Source of the DNA: Anaerococcus sp.
GTDB lineage: Bacteria > Bacillota > Clostridia > Tissierellales > Peptoniphilaceae
Direction: 5' to 3'
Assembly: GCF_022770135.1 (NCBI RefSeq)
Contig: NZ_JALEIL010000093.1
Span: 1-33,755 of the forward strand
DNA length: 33,755 nt
The notes below the pieces were generated by a model. That model worked only from the letters and a program-made list of their open reading frames with translations. It was not told the origin of the DNA and ran no database searches. The translations under genes were made by a program, and so were the position numbers. Below are positions 1 through 7,776 of the stretch, in pieces (position 1 is the first letter of the stretch; each line of letters starts with the position of its first letter).

Positions 1-1533
1 ATTGAAGTTTATTTTATCTACTTATATTGCACAGTTAGTGCTAAACTTATAGATATTATTTTGGGCAATATCGAGGGAAGTGCTAGTAAGATTGTTACTC
101 TTTCGATTTTGTATGTTCTTATTGCCTGTTTATCATATTATATATCCCAAAGAAACGGCAAGCTCTTTACCCAATACATATGCAGCGACTTAAGGCATGA
201 TTATTTAGAAGGAATAATTAATACTAAGTCATCTAGCTTTTTTGGGAAAAATAAGGGAGAATACATCACCCAAGTAGATCAGAATGTCGATCAGTTAAGA
301 TTAAATTATTTGATGACTTTACCTTCTGCAATAATTGGTATAGGCCAAGCTATAGTATACATAATAGGTCTCTATAATGTTCATCCCTATATACTCCTAA
401 CAACTATATTTTTAGTAATATTTCCAGGAGGAGTTTCTAAAGTTTTCTCTAAAAGAATTTCTAATCTACAAATACTAAGATCTAAAAATTATTCGGCATA
501 TATAGATAAGTTAAATGAATTTTTGGATGGATATTTTGTAATCAAGGAATCAAAAAATAAAAAATATTTCTTGGAAAAATTTGATGAGTACAATGATAAG
601 CTACTTTCCAGCTTGACTAAGACTAATGTTTCAATTAGTATGTTTGGGCAAACACTTTTTAGTTTAAATATTTTATCATCTTTATTAGTTACCTATGTTT
701 GTAGTATTCTGGTGAAGAATCAATATTTGCAATTATCTGACTTACTAGCCTCTTTAAAGTTAGTATCAATATCGACTGCAACATTGTCAGATTCTTTTAG
801 GTATTTAGTTAACATTTTATCTACAAAGAAAATAAAGGAGATGGTAATTAGTGAAATTCCTGATATTGAAGAGAGCAAGAAAGAAGGAAAGACTCCACAA
901 CTAGATCTTAAGCTAAGCAATCTATCATTCGCCTATGGAGATATCAAGGTCTTTGATAAGATGGATTTGGATATAGAAAAAGCTAAGTCCTATGCCATAA
1001 TCGGAAATTCCGGATCTGGTAAGTCTACCCTCGCCAAGATTCTTATGAAGGTAAATGAGGACTATGGGGGAGATATTTCCTTTGCTAATGGCGACTTCAA
1101 GGAATTTTCTGAAGAAGACTTATATGATAATATCTACTATATTCCACAAAATCCTATAGTATTTGAGGATACTTTCTTAAACAATATCGCTATGGGCGAT
1201 GATGGGATTGATAGAGATAGGATCGAAGGAATTATCGATAGGGTTGGCTTAAGTCGAGTCTATCATGAGAAGAAGGATGGATTAATCAAAAATGGAAGTC
1301 TATCTGGTGGAGAGAAGAAGAAGCTAGAGCTTGCTAGGGCCCTATACAAGGGAAGTGATTTACTTATCTTTGATGAGCCAACAAGTGGGCTTGACCCAGA
1401 AAGCGCTAGGTCAATCGAAGGCTTAATAGAAAGCCTAGATAGGCTAACAAGAATAGTAATCACCCACAACCAAGATCCAGCCTATCTTCAAAGCTTTGAC
1501 CATGTGATAAATATTGAAGATTACAAAAGTTAG
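1..1533 (+). CDS. ABC exporter, fused membrane and ATPase domains (5' truncated by window edge)
   Basis: The reading frame is open from base 1 with no stop before the TTG at 61, so the true start lies outside the window; about 510 codons are visible against the usual 570-600. The first half is hydrophobic (type 1 exporter transmembrane domain). The C-terminal half is an ATPase: Walker A GNSGSGKST near bases 1003-1030, Q-loop IPQNP, signature LSGGEKKK, Walker B LLIFDEPTSGLD and H-loop ITHN. It probably acts as a dimer in the membrane, exporting a peptide, lipid or drug. The substrate cannot be told from sequence, and any partner gene lies to the left. The gene ends 17 bases before an inverted repeat that separates it from the convergent HAD gene. 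Confidence 0.9.
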   Translation: MEVYFIYLYCTVSAKLIDIILGNIEGSASKIVTLSILYVLIACLSYYISQRNGKLFTQYICSDLRHDYLEGIINTKSSSFFGKNKGEYITQVDQNVDQLRLNYLMTLPSAIIGIGQAIVYIIGLYNVHPYILLTTIFLVIFPGGVSKVFSKRISNLQILRSKNYSAYIDKLNEFLDGYFVIKESKNKKYFLEKFDEYNDKLLSSLTKTNVSISMFGQTLFSLNILSSLLVTYVCSILVKNQYLQLSDLLASLKLVSISTATLSDSFRYLVNILSTKKIKEMVISEIPDIEESKKEGKTPQLDLKLSNLSFAYGDIKVFDKMDLDIEKAKSYAIIGNSGSGKSTLAKILMKVNEDYGGDISFANGDFKEFSEEDLYDNIYYIPQNPIVFEDTFLNNIAMGDDGIDRDRIEGIIDRVGLSRVYHEKKDGLIKNGSLSGGEKKKLELARALYKGSDLLIFDEPTSGLDPESARSIEGLIESLDRLTRIVITHNQDPAYLQSFDHVINIEDYKS

Positions 1534-1550
1534 TGAATTTATAAATTAAT

Positions 1551-1627
1551 TCTCCTGCCTGTGAAATTCTTCTTACTTATCTTGTGATAGATTGGGATTT
1601 TCCTAGAAGAATCTAAATGGCAGGAGA
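1551..1627. repeat. Imperfect long inverted repeat between convergent genes
   Basis: TCTCCTGCC at 1551-1559 pairs with GGCAGGAGA at 1619-1627. Inside these, ATTCTTCT at 1566-1573 pairs with AGAAGAAT at 1605-1612, leaving a centre of about 30 bases. There is no clean T-tract on either side, so it is not a textbook intrinsic terminator, although its place between converging genes would suit a two-way transcription stop. It could also be a degenerate small palindromic element. Confidence 0.6.
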
Positions 1628-1644
1628 TGATTTAGTAATGAGCC

Positions 1645-2442
1645 CTATAATATGAATTTATCTAGATAGTAGGCTATGCCGTCCTCGTCATTTGTGAGAG
1701 TTACGTAGTCTGCTATTTCTTTTATTTTTTCTATGGCATTGCCCATGGCAACACCGATTCCTGCAGCCTTAATCATAGATTCGTCATTCATTTCATCACC
1801 GAAGGCAATGATGTCCTTTTGATCTATATTAAATATTTCTGCAATTTCTAGCAGACTATTTCCCTTAGAAAGTCCCCTAGGCATAACTTCGTAATAGAAT
1901 CTTGCTGATTTGACTTGCTCTGTTAGGTCTCCAAATTTTTCCTTAAGCATACTAGTTGGCTCATCTATAAGGTCAGGGTCTGCTGCAAAGAGGATTTTGT
2001 TTACTGGAAAGTCGAGTGTTTGGTCGAGATCTTCTACTTCTTCAGCCTTCATCATGAGAGTCCTTGCCTCGCCTTCTGTGTAAGGGCCAATCTTTGGACT
2101 ATAAACGGTATCCCTAAAAGGCACCATGGTCTCAAGGGGCAAGTCTTTGGCAAGCTTTATCATCTCTACTGCAAGATCATGGTCCATTTCGTGGTTGGCG
2201 AGGACCTTACCTGTGGCAAAGTCTGTGATGGCTCCTCCATTAAAGCTTGAAATAAGACCGCCGTATTTATCAAATTCCAAGGCTTCTGCAAGATTTCTCG
2301 CTCCTGCGGTAGGTCTTCCTGTAACTATTACGACCTTATGGCCTTTCTTCATAGCAGAAATCAAGGCCTTTCTTGTCTTTTCTGTGATGACTCTCTTGCT
2401 ATTTACTAGAGTTCCATCGACGTCTACTCCGATTAGTTTCAT
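1645..2442 (-). CDS. Cof-type HAD-IIB family sugar-phosphate phosphatase
   Basis: This 265-residue protein begins MKLIGVDVDGTLV, the DxDGT nucleophile motif of the haloacid dehalogenase superfamily. Motif II is VIVTGRP and the C-terminal motif is FGDEMNDESMI followed by GVAMGNA, the C2-cap Cof/YidA type. Members dephosphorylate small sugar phosphates or similar metabolites in the cytoplasm; the exact substrate cannot be inferred. A good ribosome site (AAGGAGAAATA) precedes the ATG. The start overlaps the stop of the upstream HAD gene by one base (TAATG), so the two are translationally coupled and probably arose by tandem duplication. Confidence 0.9.
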   Translation of the reverse strand: MKLIGVDVDGTLVNSKRVITEKTRKALISAMKKGHKVVIVTGRPTAGARNLAEALEFDKYGGLISSFNGGAITDFATGKVLANHEMDHDLAVEMIKLAKDLPLETMVPFRDTVYSPKIGPYTEGEARTLMMKAEEVEDLDQTLDFPVNKILFAADPDLIDEPTSMLKEKFGDLTEQVKSARFYYEVMPRGLSKGNSLLEIAEIFNIDQKDIIAFGDEMNDESMIKAAGIGVAMGNAIEKIKEIADYVTLTNDEDGIAYYLDKFIL

Positions 2443-3251
2443 TATTTCTCCTTAAGTATATTCTTTTCTATATAATAGGCTATCCCATCCTCGTCGTTTG
2501 AAAGAGTGATGAAGTCCGCCTCTTTTTTTAATATCTCGCTTGCATTAGCCATAGCGATTCCAGTACCTGCCATCTTTATCATTTCCATATCGTTAATCTC
2601 ATCTCCAAAGGCTAGGGTGTCCTTGTGATCTATTGAGAAGAAGTCTGCAATTTCAAGGATGCTTCTGCCCTTATTGATATCAAGGGGCATGCAGTCGAGA
2701 AATTGGGGCATGGAGTGGATGGGATTTACTCGGCTTTCAAATTTTTCCTTAAACTTTTCTATATTTTTATTTATGATTGAAGGCTCTGCTGAGAAAAGAA
2801 CTTTATTAAGGGGAAAGTCTATTTCTTCTTCCAAATTTTCGACAATTCTATAGGGCATTTTGTTTTTCTTTGACAGAAATTCTAGGCTGTGGGCTTTTTT
2901 GTTTTCTGCTAAGATTTCACCTTTATGATAGATTATATAGTCAAAGCCGAGCTTTTTGGCAAAGCCTATCATTTCTCTTGCGAGAGTCTGGTCTATGGTG
3001 TGGTTTATAATTGTCTTCTTACTTTTCATATCATAGACATGGGCTCCGTTAGATGAGGAGACGAGTCCTCCGAACTTATCAAAATCAAGGGCCTTTGCCA
3101 GAAAGTCTGCCGCATAAAAGTCCCTGCCTGTAATAATTGCGACCTTGTGGCCGAGATTACTTGCCTTGATGATACTATCTTTAGTCCTATCAGTAAGTTC
3201 GTTTTTGCTATTTAGAAGAGTGCCGTCTATATCTACTCCGATTAATTTCAA
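2442..3251 (-). CDS. Cof-type HAD-IIB family phosphatase, paralogue of its neighbour
   Basis: The protein shows VDIDGTLL, IITGRD and FGDEINDMEMI with GIAMANA, the HAD-IIB set, and is clearly paralogous to the gene at 1645-2442. The start is a judgement. An in-frame ATG lies at 3263, but its codons ATG GAG GAA GAA contain the best ribosome binding sequence (GGAGGAA) five bases before a TTG. Starting at that TTG gives KLIGVDIDGTLL directly after the initiator, exactly as in the neighbour. I therefore prefer the TTG start at 3251 (269 residues); the alternative is the ATG at 3263 (273 residues). A palindromic repeat element ends about 25 bases upstream. The substrate is unknown. Confidence 0.87.
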   Translation of the reverse strand: MKLIGVDIDGTLLNSKNELTDRTKDSIIKASNLGHKVAIITGRDFYAADFLAKALDFDKFGGLVSSSNGAHVYDMKSKKTIINHTIDQTLAREMIGFAKKLGFDYIIYHKGEILAENKKAHSLEFLSKKNKMPYRIVENLEEEIDFPLNKVLFSAEPSIINKNIEKFKEKFESRVNPIHSMPQFLDCMPLDINKGRSILEIADFFSIDHKDTLAFGDEINDMEMIKMAGTGIAMANASEILKKEADFITLSNDEDGIAYYIEKNILKEK

Positions 3252-3276
3252 TTCTTCCTCCATATCAACATAAAAA

Positions 3277-3432
3277 GGGGGCTGTTGCAGAATGAATAAA
3301 TCGTACCGTTATCGTTAGAAGAACCTCCACGGAAATTTTGCCTCCATGAGCCGGCAAGCTCCACTGAAAATTTCCTAAGAGAACCTTCTAACGATGGTAC
3401 GATGATTATTCATAGTTTTGCAACAGTCCCCC
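3277..3432. repeat. Palindromic MITE-like element, copy 1 (156 bp)
   Basis: The ends are inverted: GGGGGCTGTTGCA at 3277-3289 and TGCAACAGTCCCCC at 3419-3432. The arms continue as imperfect complements for about 65 bases each (shared blocks include ATGAATAA, TCGTACC, TCGTTAGAAG, GGAAATTTT), around a centre of roughly 20-25 bases. Both arms recur at 29850-30043. The CTGTTGCA terminal core resembles insertion-sequence ends such as those of the IS6 family. There is no transposase gene and no evident target duplication (left flank CATAAAAA, right flank TTATTATT). It lies six bases past the crr stop codon, between crr and the HAD genes. Confidence 0.85.
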
Positions 3433-3438
3433 TTATTA

Positions 3439-3975
3439 TTAAGCTTCAATCTTTAGTAAATCTTCTCCGTGGTTGATTTGACCAAGTTTTAGGCTTGTTA
3501 TTGTCTTATCATCTGTGTTTGTTATGATAACTGGTGATTGGATTTCCTTACCATTAGCCTTGATCTCTTCGATGTTGAATTCGATTAGAAGATCGCCACG
3601 TTTTACATTAGCATTGTTTTCTGCTTTGATATCGAATGGTTTTCCTTCAAGCTCAACTGTATCAAGTCCGATGTGGATTAGTAGCTCTGTACCATTATCT
3701 GATGTGATTCCTACAGCGTGTCCTGTCTCTGCAAGCATTGAGATCTTGCCATCAACTGGAGCATAAACTTTTCCTTCACTTGGGATAATGATTACTCCCT
3801 TGCCTACGATTTCTTGGGCAAATACTGGGTCGCTACATTCCTTGATGTCCTTAACTTCTCCTGTAAGTGGAGCAAGAATGATCTCGTCAGACCTTACTTC
3901 TTTTACTTCTTCTACAGCTTCATTTTTATTACTGTCTCCAGAAAAAGCACTCTTGATTTTATCTAAAAATGACAT
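3439..3975 (-). CDS. crr: PTS glucose-type EIIA component
   Basis: This 178-residue stand-alone EIIA-Glc domain carries the two paired histidines: His86 in ETGHAVGI and His101 in LLIHIGLDTVELEG, the latter being the phosphorylated residue by family analogy. The first 30 residues are a charged leader before the beta-sandwich (APLTGEVKDI onward). In Gram-positive bacteria such proteins pass phosphate from HPr to a PTS permease and can regulate other carriers. No EIIB or EIIC gene is present in the window, so its partner must be elsewhere. A strong ribosome site (AAGGAGGTACT) precedes the ATG. The palindromic element follows the stop at once. Confidence 0.93.
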   Translation of the reverse strand: MSFLDKIKSAFSGDSNKNEAVEEVKEVRSDEIILAPLTGEVKDIKECSDPVFAQEIVGKGVIIIPSEGKVYAPVDGKISMLAETGHAVGITSDNGTELLIHIGLDTVELEGKPFDIKAENNANVKRGDLLIEFNIEEIKANGKEIQSPVIITNTDDKTITSLKLGQINHGEDLLKIEA

Positions 3976-4010
3976 AGTACCTCCTTGTTTTCATGTTTAT
4001 ATCATCTTTC

Positions 4011-4039
4011 TTATTATTAATATACTAATATTTTGGCAA
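4011..4039 (-). promoter_or_regulatory. Probable crr promoter
   Basis: On the minus strand TTGCCA (plus 4034-4039) and TAATAA (plus 4011-4016) are 17 bases apart, about 35 bases before the crr start. The match to sigma-70 boxes is fair, not perfect. It lies just beside the palindrome at 4052-4065, which could therefore also affect crr. Confidence 0.45.
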
Positions 4040-4051
4040 AAATCATTTTAC

Positions 4052-4065
4052 GTAACATATGTTAC
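4052..4065. promoter_or_regulatory. Perfect palindromic operator upstream of hcp, Crp/Fnr-family style
   Basis: GTAACATATGTTAC is a perfect 14-base palindrome with GTAAC/GTTAC half-sites, the layout bound by Crp/Fnr-family dimers. Its centre (4058.5) lies about 41.5-42.5 bases before the start site expected from the TATAAT at 4089-4094, which is the class II activator position. There is no recognisable -35 box at the proper place (AGATTT), as expected for an activator-dependent promoter. A Crp/Fnr-type regulator known as HcpR controls hcp in many anaerobes; assigning this site to it is inference. Confidence 0.7.
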
Positions 4066-4094
4066 AGATTTTATGCATATTAGTAGTTTATAAT
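4066..4094 (+). promoter_or_regulatory. hcp promoter with consensus -10 and poor -35
   Basis: TATAAT at 4089-4094 is a perfect -10 box. Seventeen bases upstream the -35 position reads AGATTT, with little resemblance to TTGACA. A palindrome sits directly upstream, so the promoter looks activator-dependent. The ribosome site AAAAAAGGAGTTAATTT follows before the ATG at 4136. Confidence 0.65.
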
Positions 4095-4135
4095 AGAGAC
4101 AGTTAAGCTAAGAAAAAGAAAAAAGGAGTTAATTT

Positions 4136-5752
4136 ATGTTTTGTTATCAATGTCAAGAAACTTTCAAAAACCAAGGATGTGAAATCCAAGGTGTATGTGG
4201 AAAGAAGGAAGATACAGCAAACATGCAAGACCTTCTTGTATATGTAACAAAGGGACTTGCTGAAGTAATTAATAAAAAGGGAGATGTAGAAGATAGATTT
4301 TACGATAGATTGTCTAACAATCTTTTCGTAACTATAACCAATGCAAACTTCGACACAGAAGCAATTCTTTCTATAGTAAAGGAAACTATAGCTATGAAAG
4401 ATGAGCTTTTGGGAGAAGTTTCTAAGGAAGGTCTTTCTGACTTTGCCCTATACTCATCAGATGATGACGAAGAGCTTACTAGAAAGGCAATCGAAGTTGG
4501 CGTTTTAAATATAATGAATGAAGACGAAAGATCTCTTACAGAGCTTGTAATCTACGGACTTAAGGGAATGGCTGCCTACAACCACCATGCCAATGTCCTA
4601 GGCTTTAGAGATCATGAAGTAGACGAATTTATCGCAAAAGCCCTAGAAGAGACTACAAAAGGATACACAGATATATCTAAGCTAATCGACCTTGTTATGG
4701 AGACAGGAAGCCACGGAGTTAAGGCTATGGCCCTACTTGATAAGGCTAATACAGAAACTTACGGCAATCCAGAAATCACAGAAGTAGATTATTCTGCAGG
4801 AGATAAGCCAGGAATCCTAATCTCAGGTCACGACCTTCATGATATGAAGATGCTTCTAGACCAAGCAAAGGATAGCGGAGTAGAAATCTATACTCACTCA
4901 GAGATGCTTCCAGCAAACTACTATCCAGAATTTAAAAAATATGACAACTTCCACGGAAACTATGGAAACAGCTGGTGGAGCCAAAACGAAGAATTTGAGA
5001 AATTCAACGGTCCAATCCTTATGACAACCAACTGCATCGTTCCAATGAAGAAAAATAACACCTACCAAGATAGGATGTTCACTACAGGAAACGCAGGATA
5101 CCCAGGATGCAAGCACATCGAAGCAGATGAAGATGGAAACAAGGACTTTACAGAAATTATCGAGATGGCCAAAAAATGTAAAGCTCCAACAAATCTTGAA
5201 GATACAAAAGTAGTTGGAGGTTTCGCCCACAATCAAGTGATTGCCCTTGCTGATAAGGTAGTTAGTGAAGTCAAAGAAGGAAATATCAAGAAGTTCGTAG
5301 TAATGGCAGGTTGTGACGGAAGACACAAGGAAAGATCTTACTACACAGACTTTGCTAAGGCCCTACCAGAAGATTATGTAATCCTTAACGCAGGTTGTGC
5401 ACAATACAGAAACAACAATCTAGGTCTTGGCGATATCAATGGAATCCCAAGAGTTATAGATGCTGGTCAATGTAACGACTCTTACTCACTCGTTCAAATT
5501 GCCCTAGCCTTGAAGGATGCTTTCGGTCTATCTGATATAAACGACCTACCAATCGAATACAACATAGCATGGTATGAACAAAAGGCTGTAATAGTCCTAT
5601 TAGCCCTACTAAGTCTGGGAGTAAAAAACATCCACCTAGGACCAACCCTTCCAGCCTTCCTATCACCAACAGTTGTAGACTTCTTGGTAGAAAACTTTAA
5701 TATAGCAGGAAACACAACAGTAGAAGAAGATATGCCACTTTTCACTAAATAA
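4136..5752 (+). CDS. hcp: Hybrid cluster protein (Hcp, NO / hydroxylamine reductase)
   Basis: This 538-residue protein begins MFCYQCQET with Cys3, Cys6, Cys15 and Cys21. That spacing (C-x2-C-x8-C-x5-C) is the class I pattern of strict anaerobes, as in Desulfovibrio, and binds the N-terminal [4Fe-4S] cluster. Later motifs supply hybrid-cluster ligands: SGHDLHDM (His), HSEMLPA (Glu), TTNCIVP (Cys), VMAGCDGRH (Cys), LNAGCAQYR (Cys), [10 protein letters not shown] (Cys) and the late Glu in AWYEQKA. Hcp reduces nitric oxide or hydroxylamine and protects against nitrosative stress in the cytoplasm. It appears monocistronic, with its own promoter, operator and terminator. No adjacent hcr reductase gene is present, as is usual in anaerobes. 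Confidence 0.97.
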   Translation: MFCYQCQETFKNQGCEIQGVCGKKEDTANMQDLLVYVTKGLAEVINKKGDVEDRFYDRLSNNLFVTITNANFDTEAILSIVKETIAMKDELLGEVSKEGLSDFALYSSDDDEELTRKAIEVGVLNIMNEDERSLTELVIYGLKGMAAYNHHANVLGFRDHEVDEFIAKALEETTKGYTDISKLIDLVMETGSHGVKAMALLDKANTETYGNPEITEVDYSAGDKPGILISGHDLHDMKMLLDQAKDSGVEIYTHSEMLPANYYPEFKKYDNFHGNYGNSWWSQNEEFEKFNGPILMTTNCIVPMKKNNTYQDRMFTTGNAGYPGCKHIEADEDGNKDFTEIIEMAKKCKAPTNLEDTKVVGGFAHNQVIALADKVVSEVKEGNIKKFVVMAGCDGRHKERSYYTDFAKALPEDYVILNAGCAQYRNNNLGLGDINGIPRVIDAGQCNDSYSLVQIALALKDAFGLSDINDLPIEYNIAWYEQKAVIVLLALLSLGVKNIHLGPTLPAFLSPTVVDFLVENFNIAGNTTVEEDMPLFTK

Positions 5753-5762
5753 ATATTTTGAG

Positions 5763-5793
5763 AAAGGCTAGAGAAATCTAGCTTTTCTTTTTT
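5763..5793 (+). terminator. Intrinsic terminator of hcp
   Basis: AAAGGCTAG (5763-5771) pairs with CTAGCTTTT (5778-5786) across a six-base loop with one G-U pair, and is followed by a T-rich tract to 5793. Confidence 0.85.
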
Positions 5794-5819
5794 GTTAGAA
5801 ATTTTCTTAGAAGTATATT
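5792..5819 (+). promoter_or_regulatory. Probable promoter of the M20 amidohydrolase gene
   Basis: TTGTTA (5792-5797) and TATATT (5814-5819) are spaced by 16 bases and lie 29 bases before the ATG. The -35 box touches the T-tract of the hcp terminator. Confidence 0.45.
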
Positions 5820-5847
5820 CATAGGGAGAATATATAAAGGAAGTAGT

Positions 5848-7017
5848 ATGAATTTAAAATTATCTGACAAAGATTTAGAAGAAATTATAGAAATTAGACA
5901 CCAAATCCATATGCACCCAGAATTATCTGGCAAAGAATACAGGACGACTAATCTTATAAGAGAATTTCTAGAAAAACTTGAAGGAGTCGAAATAATCGAC
6001 TTTCCCATAGAAACAGGCCTAATCGCAAGGCTTAAGACAGGAAAAGCTGGGAAGGTCATAGGACTTAGGGCGGACATCGACGCCCTAGCCCAGAAGGAGG
6101 AGACTGATATTTCCTATAAGTCTAGGGAAGAAAATACCATGCACGCCTGCGGCCACGACTATCATACGGCAAGTCTTTTGGCTGTGGCGAAAGTCCTTAG
6201 CCAAAATAGGGATAAGCTAATGGGAGATGTAGTATTTATCTTCCAGAGGTCTGAGGAGATAACTAGGGGAGCCAAGGAATATTTGGACAAGGGACTTTTC
6301 GATAAGGTCAAAATCGATAGGGTCTTGGGCTTTCACAATTGGCCAGAAGTCGACTTCGGTAAGGCTATAATAAAGAAGGGATCTTTGATGAGTGCCAAGG
6401 TAAACTTCAAGATAGATATCTTCGGCAAGGGTCAACACGGGTCCATGCCCCATCTTAATATAGATCCTATAGTTTGTGCATCCAATATAGTCATGGCCCT
6501 CCAGACCATAATTTCAAGAAACACCAACCCCTTCGACTCTACTGTCCTTTCTGTAAATTCCATAAATGGAGGATCAGAAGACAATCTAGTAGTCGACAAG
6601 ACCCACCTATCTGCCACCATTCGCTCTCTTTATGAGGAAAATCTTGAAAGAGCCATTGAAAGGATGGAGGCCATAGTAGAAAATATGGCAAAAGCCTACG
6701 AATGTAAGTATGAAATCACCTACACAGAAAAGATTCCTTCTGTATATAATGGGGAAGATATGTATGAAAAGGCTCTTTCTTCCGCAAGTAAAGTCTTGGG
6801 AGAAGAAAATATCCTAAAGGAAGGTCACACCATGGCTAGTGAGGATTTTGCTTTCTTTATGAAAGAAGTTCCAGGATTTTTCTATTGGTTTGGAAGTGGG
6901 GAAGAAGGACATCCGAAAGAAGCCCTTCATAGCAAGAATTACTACTGCTCAGATAAGGCCATAGCCCCAGCAGTAGAAGTCCTAGCCAGAGCTGTTTTCG
7001 ATTTTCAAGAATCTTAA
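5848..7017 (+). CDS. M20D-family amidohydrolase (N-acyl amino acid / hippurate hydrolase type)
   Basis: This 389-residue enzyme has the M20D layout. It shows IRHQIHMHPELSG near residue 17, RADIDAL with Asp76, HACGHDYH at 99-106 (Cys101 and His103 as metal ligands), a Glu-Glu pair near 137, HNWPE near 162, the dimerisation-domain motif GQHGSMPH and a C-terminal ASEDFAFF. Such enzymes remove acyl groups from amino acids or open related amides in the cytoplasm, with two divalent metal ions; substrate specificity cannot be read from sequence. The usual FQPAEE around the catalytic glutamate reads FQRSEE here, a mild departure that keeps both acidic residues. The ribosome site AAAGGAAG precedes the ATG. 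Confidence 0.93.
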   Translation: MNLKLSDKDLEEIIEIRHQIHMHPELSGKEYRTTNLIREFLEKLEGVEIIDFPIETGLIARLKTGKAGKVIGLRADIDALAQKEETDISYKSREENTMHACGHDYHTASLLAVAKVLSQNRDKLMGDVVFIFQRSEEITRGAKEYLDKGLFDKVKIDRVLGFHNWPEVDFGKAIIKKGSLMSAKVNFKIDIFGKGQHGSMPHLNIDPIVCASNIVMALQTIISRNTNPFDSTVLSVNSINGGSEDNLVVDKTHLSATIRSLYEENLERAIERMEAIVENMAKAYECKYEITYTEKIPSVYNGEDMYEKALSSASKVLGEENILKEGHTMASEDFAFFMKEVPGFFYWFGSGEEGHPKEALHSKNYYCSDKAIAPAVEVLARAVFDFQES

Positions 7018-7035
7018 AAAGATTTTATCAAAGAC

Positions 7036-7064
7036 TTGTATAAGATTGAAAAATTTAGTATAAT
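7036..7064 (+). promoter_or_regulatory. Promoter of the lipoprotein gene
   Basis: TTGTAT (7036-7041), a 17-base spacer and TATAAT (7059-7064) lie 37 bases before the ATG at 7102. Confidence 0.7.
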
Positions 7065-7101
7065 TGATATCGAATTTAATAAAGGAAAATAAGGAGAGGG
7101 A

Positions 7102-7644
7102 ATGAAGATTAAAAAGATTTTTGCAAGCGCTATGACTCTTGCCCTAGCTTTTGGACTAATGGCTTGTTCAAATGATGCTAAGAATAATGAAGATAAGAAG
7201 GAAGAAACAAAGGTAGAAGAAAAGGCAGAAGATAAGACATCTGATAAAGATTCTAAAGAAGATAAGAAGGAAGAAGGGGAGAAAGAGACTTCAGAGAAGA
7301 AGTTCGATAGCCCAATCTACGATGTAGCTTATAACTATCTTCCAGAAGACTTTGAAGAAAATTTCAGAGACGAGAAGAAGGACCTTTTGACTATAGAATT
7401 CGGCCAAAAGAACAATCCTGCCAAAAAAATCACTGTACAAGTCTCTGACAATGAAGAAAGATTCAAGGGACTTTTCACAATGCCAGAAGACGCTGAAGAT
7501 GTAAAAGTAGGCGAAGAAGACGGCAAATTCTGGGACGACGGATCATTTAGATACCTAGTAGTAGAAAGAGAAAACTATTCAATCTACGCAAGATCAAGCC
7601 TAGATAAGGATGAGACAATCAAGGTCGTATCTGAAGCTAAATAA
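7102..7644 (+). CDS. Predicted lipoprotein with charged linker, function unknown
   Basis: The N-terminus is a lipoprotein signal peptide: MKIKK, a hydrophobic run, then the lipobox GLMAC with Cys22 as the predicted lipidation site. Residues about 25-70 are a low-complexity linker rich in Lys, Glu and Asp, typical of a spacer through the cell wall. The remaining 110 residues (from SPIYDVAYNY) form a small acidic domain that I do not recognise. The protein is expected on the outer face of the membrane. It has its own promoter, a strong ribosome site (AAGGAGAGGGA) and its own terminator, so it is a single-gene unit. Confidence 0.85.
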   Translation: MKIKKIFASAMTLALAFGLMACSNDAKNNEDKKEETKVEEKAEDKTSDKDSKEDKKEEGEKETSEKKFDSPIYDVAYNYLPEDFEENFRDEKKDLLTIEFGQKNNPAKKITVQVSDNEERFKGLFTMPEDAEDVKVGEEDGKFWDDGSFRYLVVERENYSIYARSSLDKDETIKVVSEAK

Positions 7645-7652
7645 AACAAGCA

Positions 7653-7677
7653 AAAAGACCTCTTGGAGGTCTTTTAT
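7653..7677 (+). terminator. Intrinsic terminator of the lipoprotein gene
   Basis: AAAAGACCTC (7653-7662) pairs perfectly with GAGGTCTTTT (7666-7675) across a three-base loop and ends in T residues. The A-run on the left arm means it could also work in the opposite direction. The bases from 7678 to 7776 show nothing else I can name. Confidence 0.88.
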
Positions 7678-7776
7678 TGTGCAATAATTTATCTTAAGCA
7701 TTGAAACAAAGCTAAGAGTAGGATTCTCAAAGGGAATTATTAGCGCGATTATATAAAGACGAGTGTGAATATCTTC

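Noticed and set aside
2126..2455. 109-codon open frame on the plus strand across the HAD gene
   Set aside because: It is antisense to a conserved HAD protein and has no ribosome site.
3269..3440. Target-site duplication around the palindromic elements
   Set aside because: Eight-base flanks were compared for both copies (CATAAAAA / TTATTATT and ATAAAAGT / TTTTTCTA) and do not match, so no duplication is claimed.
4898..5326. 142-codon open frame on the minus strand inside hcp
   Set aside because: It is fully antisense to a well-supported gene, its product resembles no family, and it has no good ribosome site.
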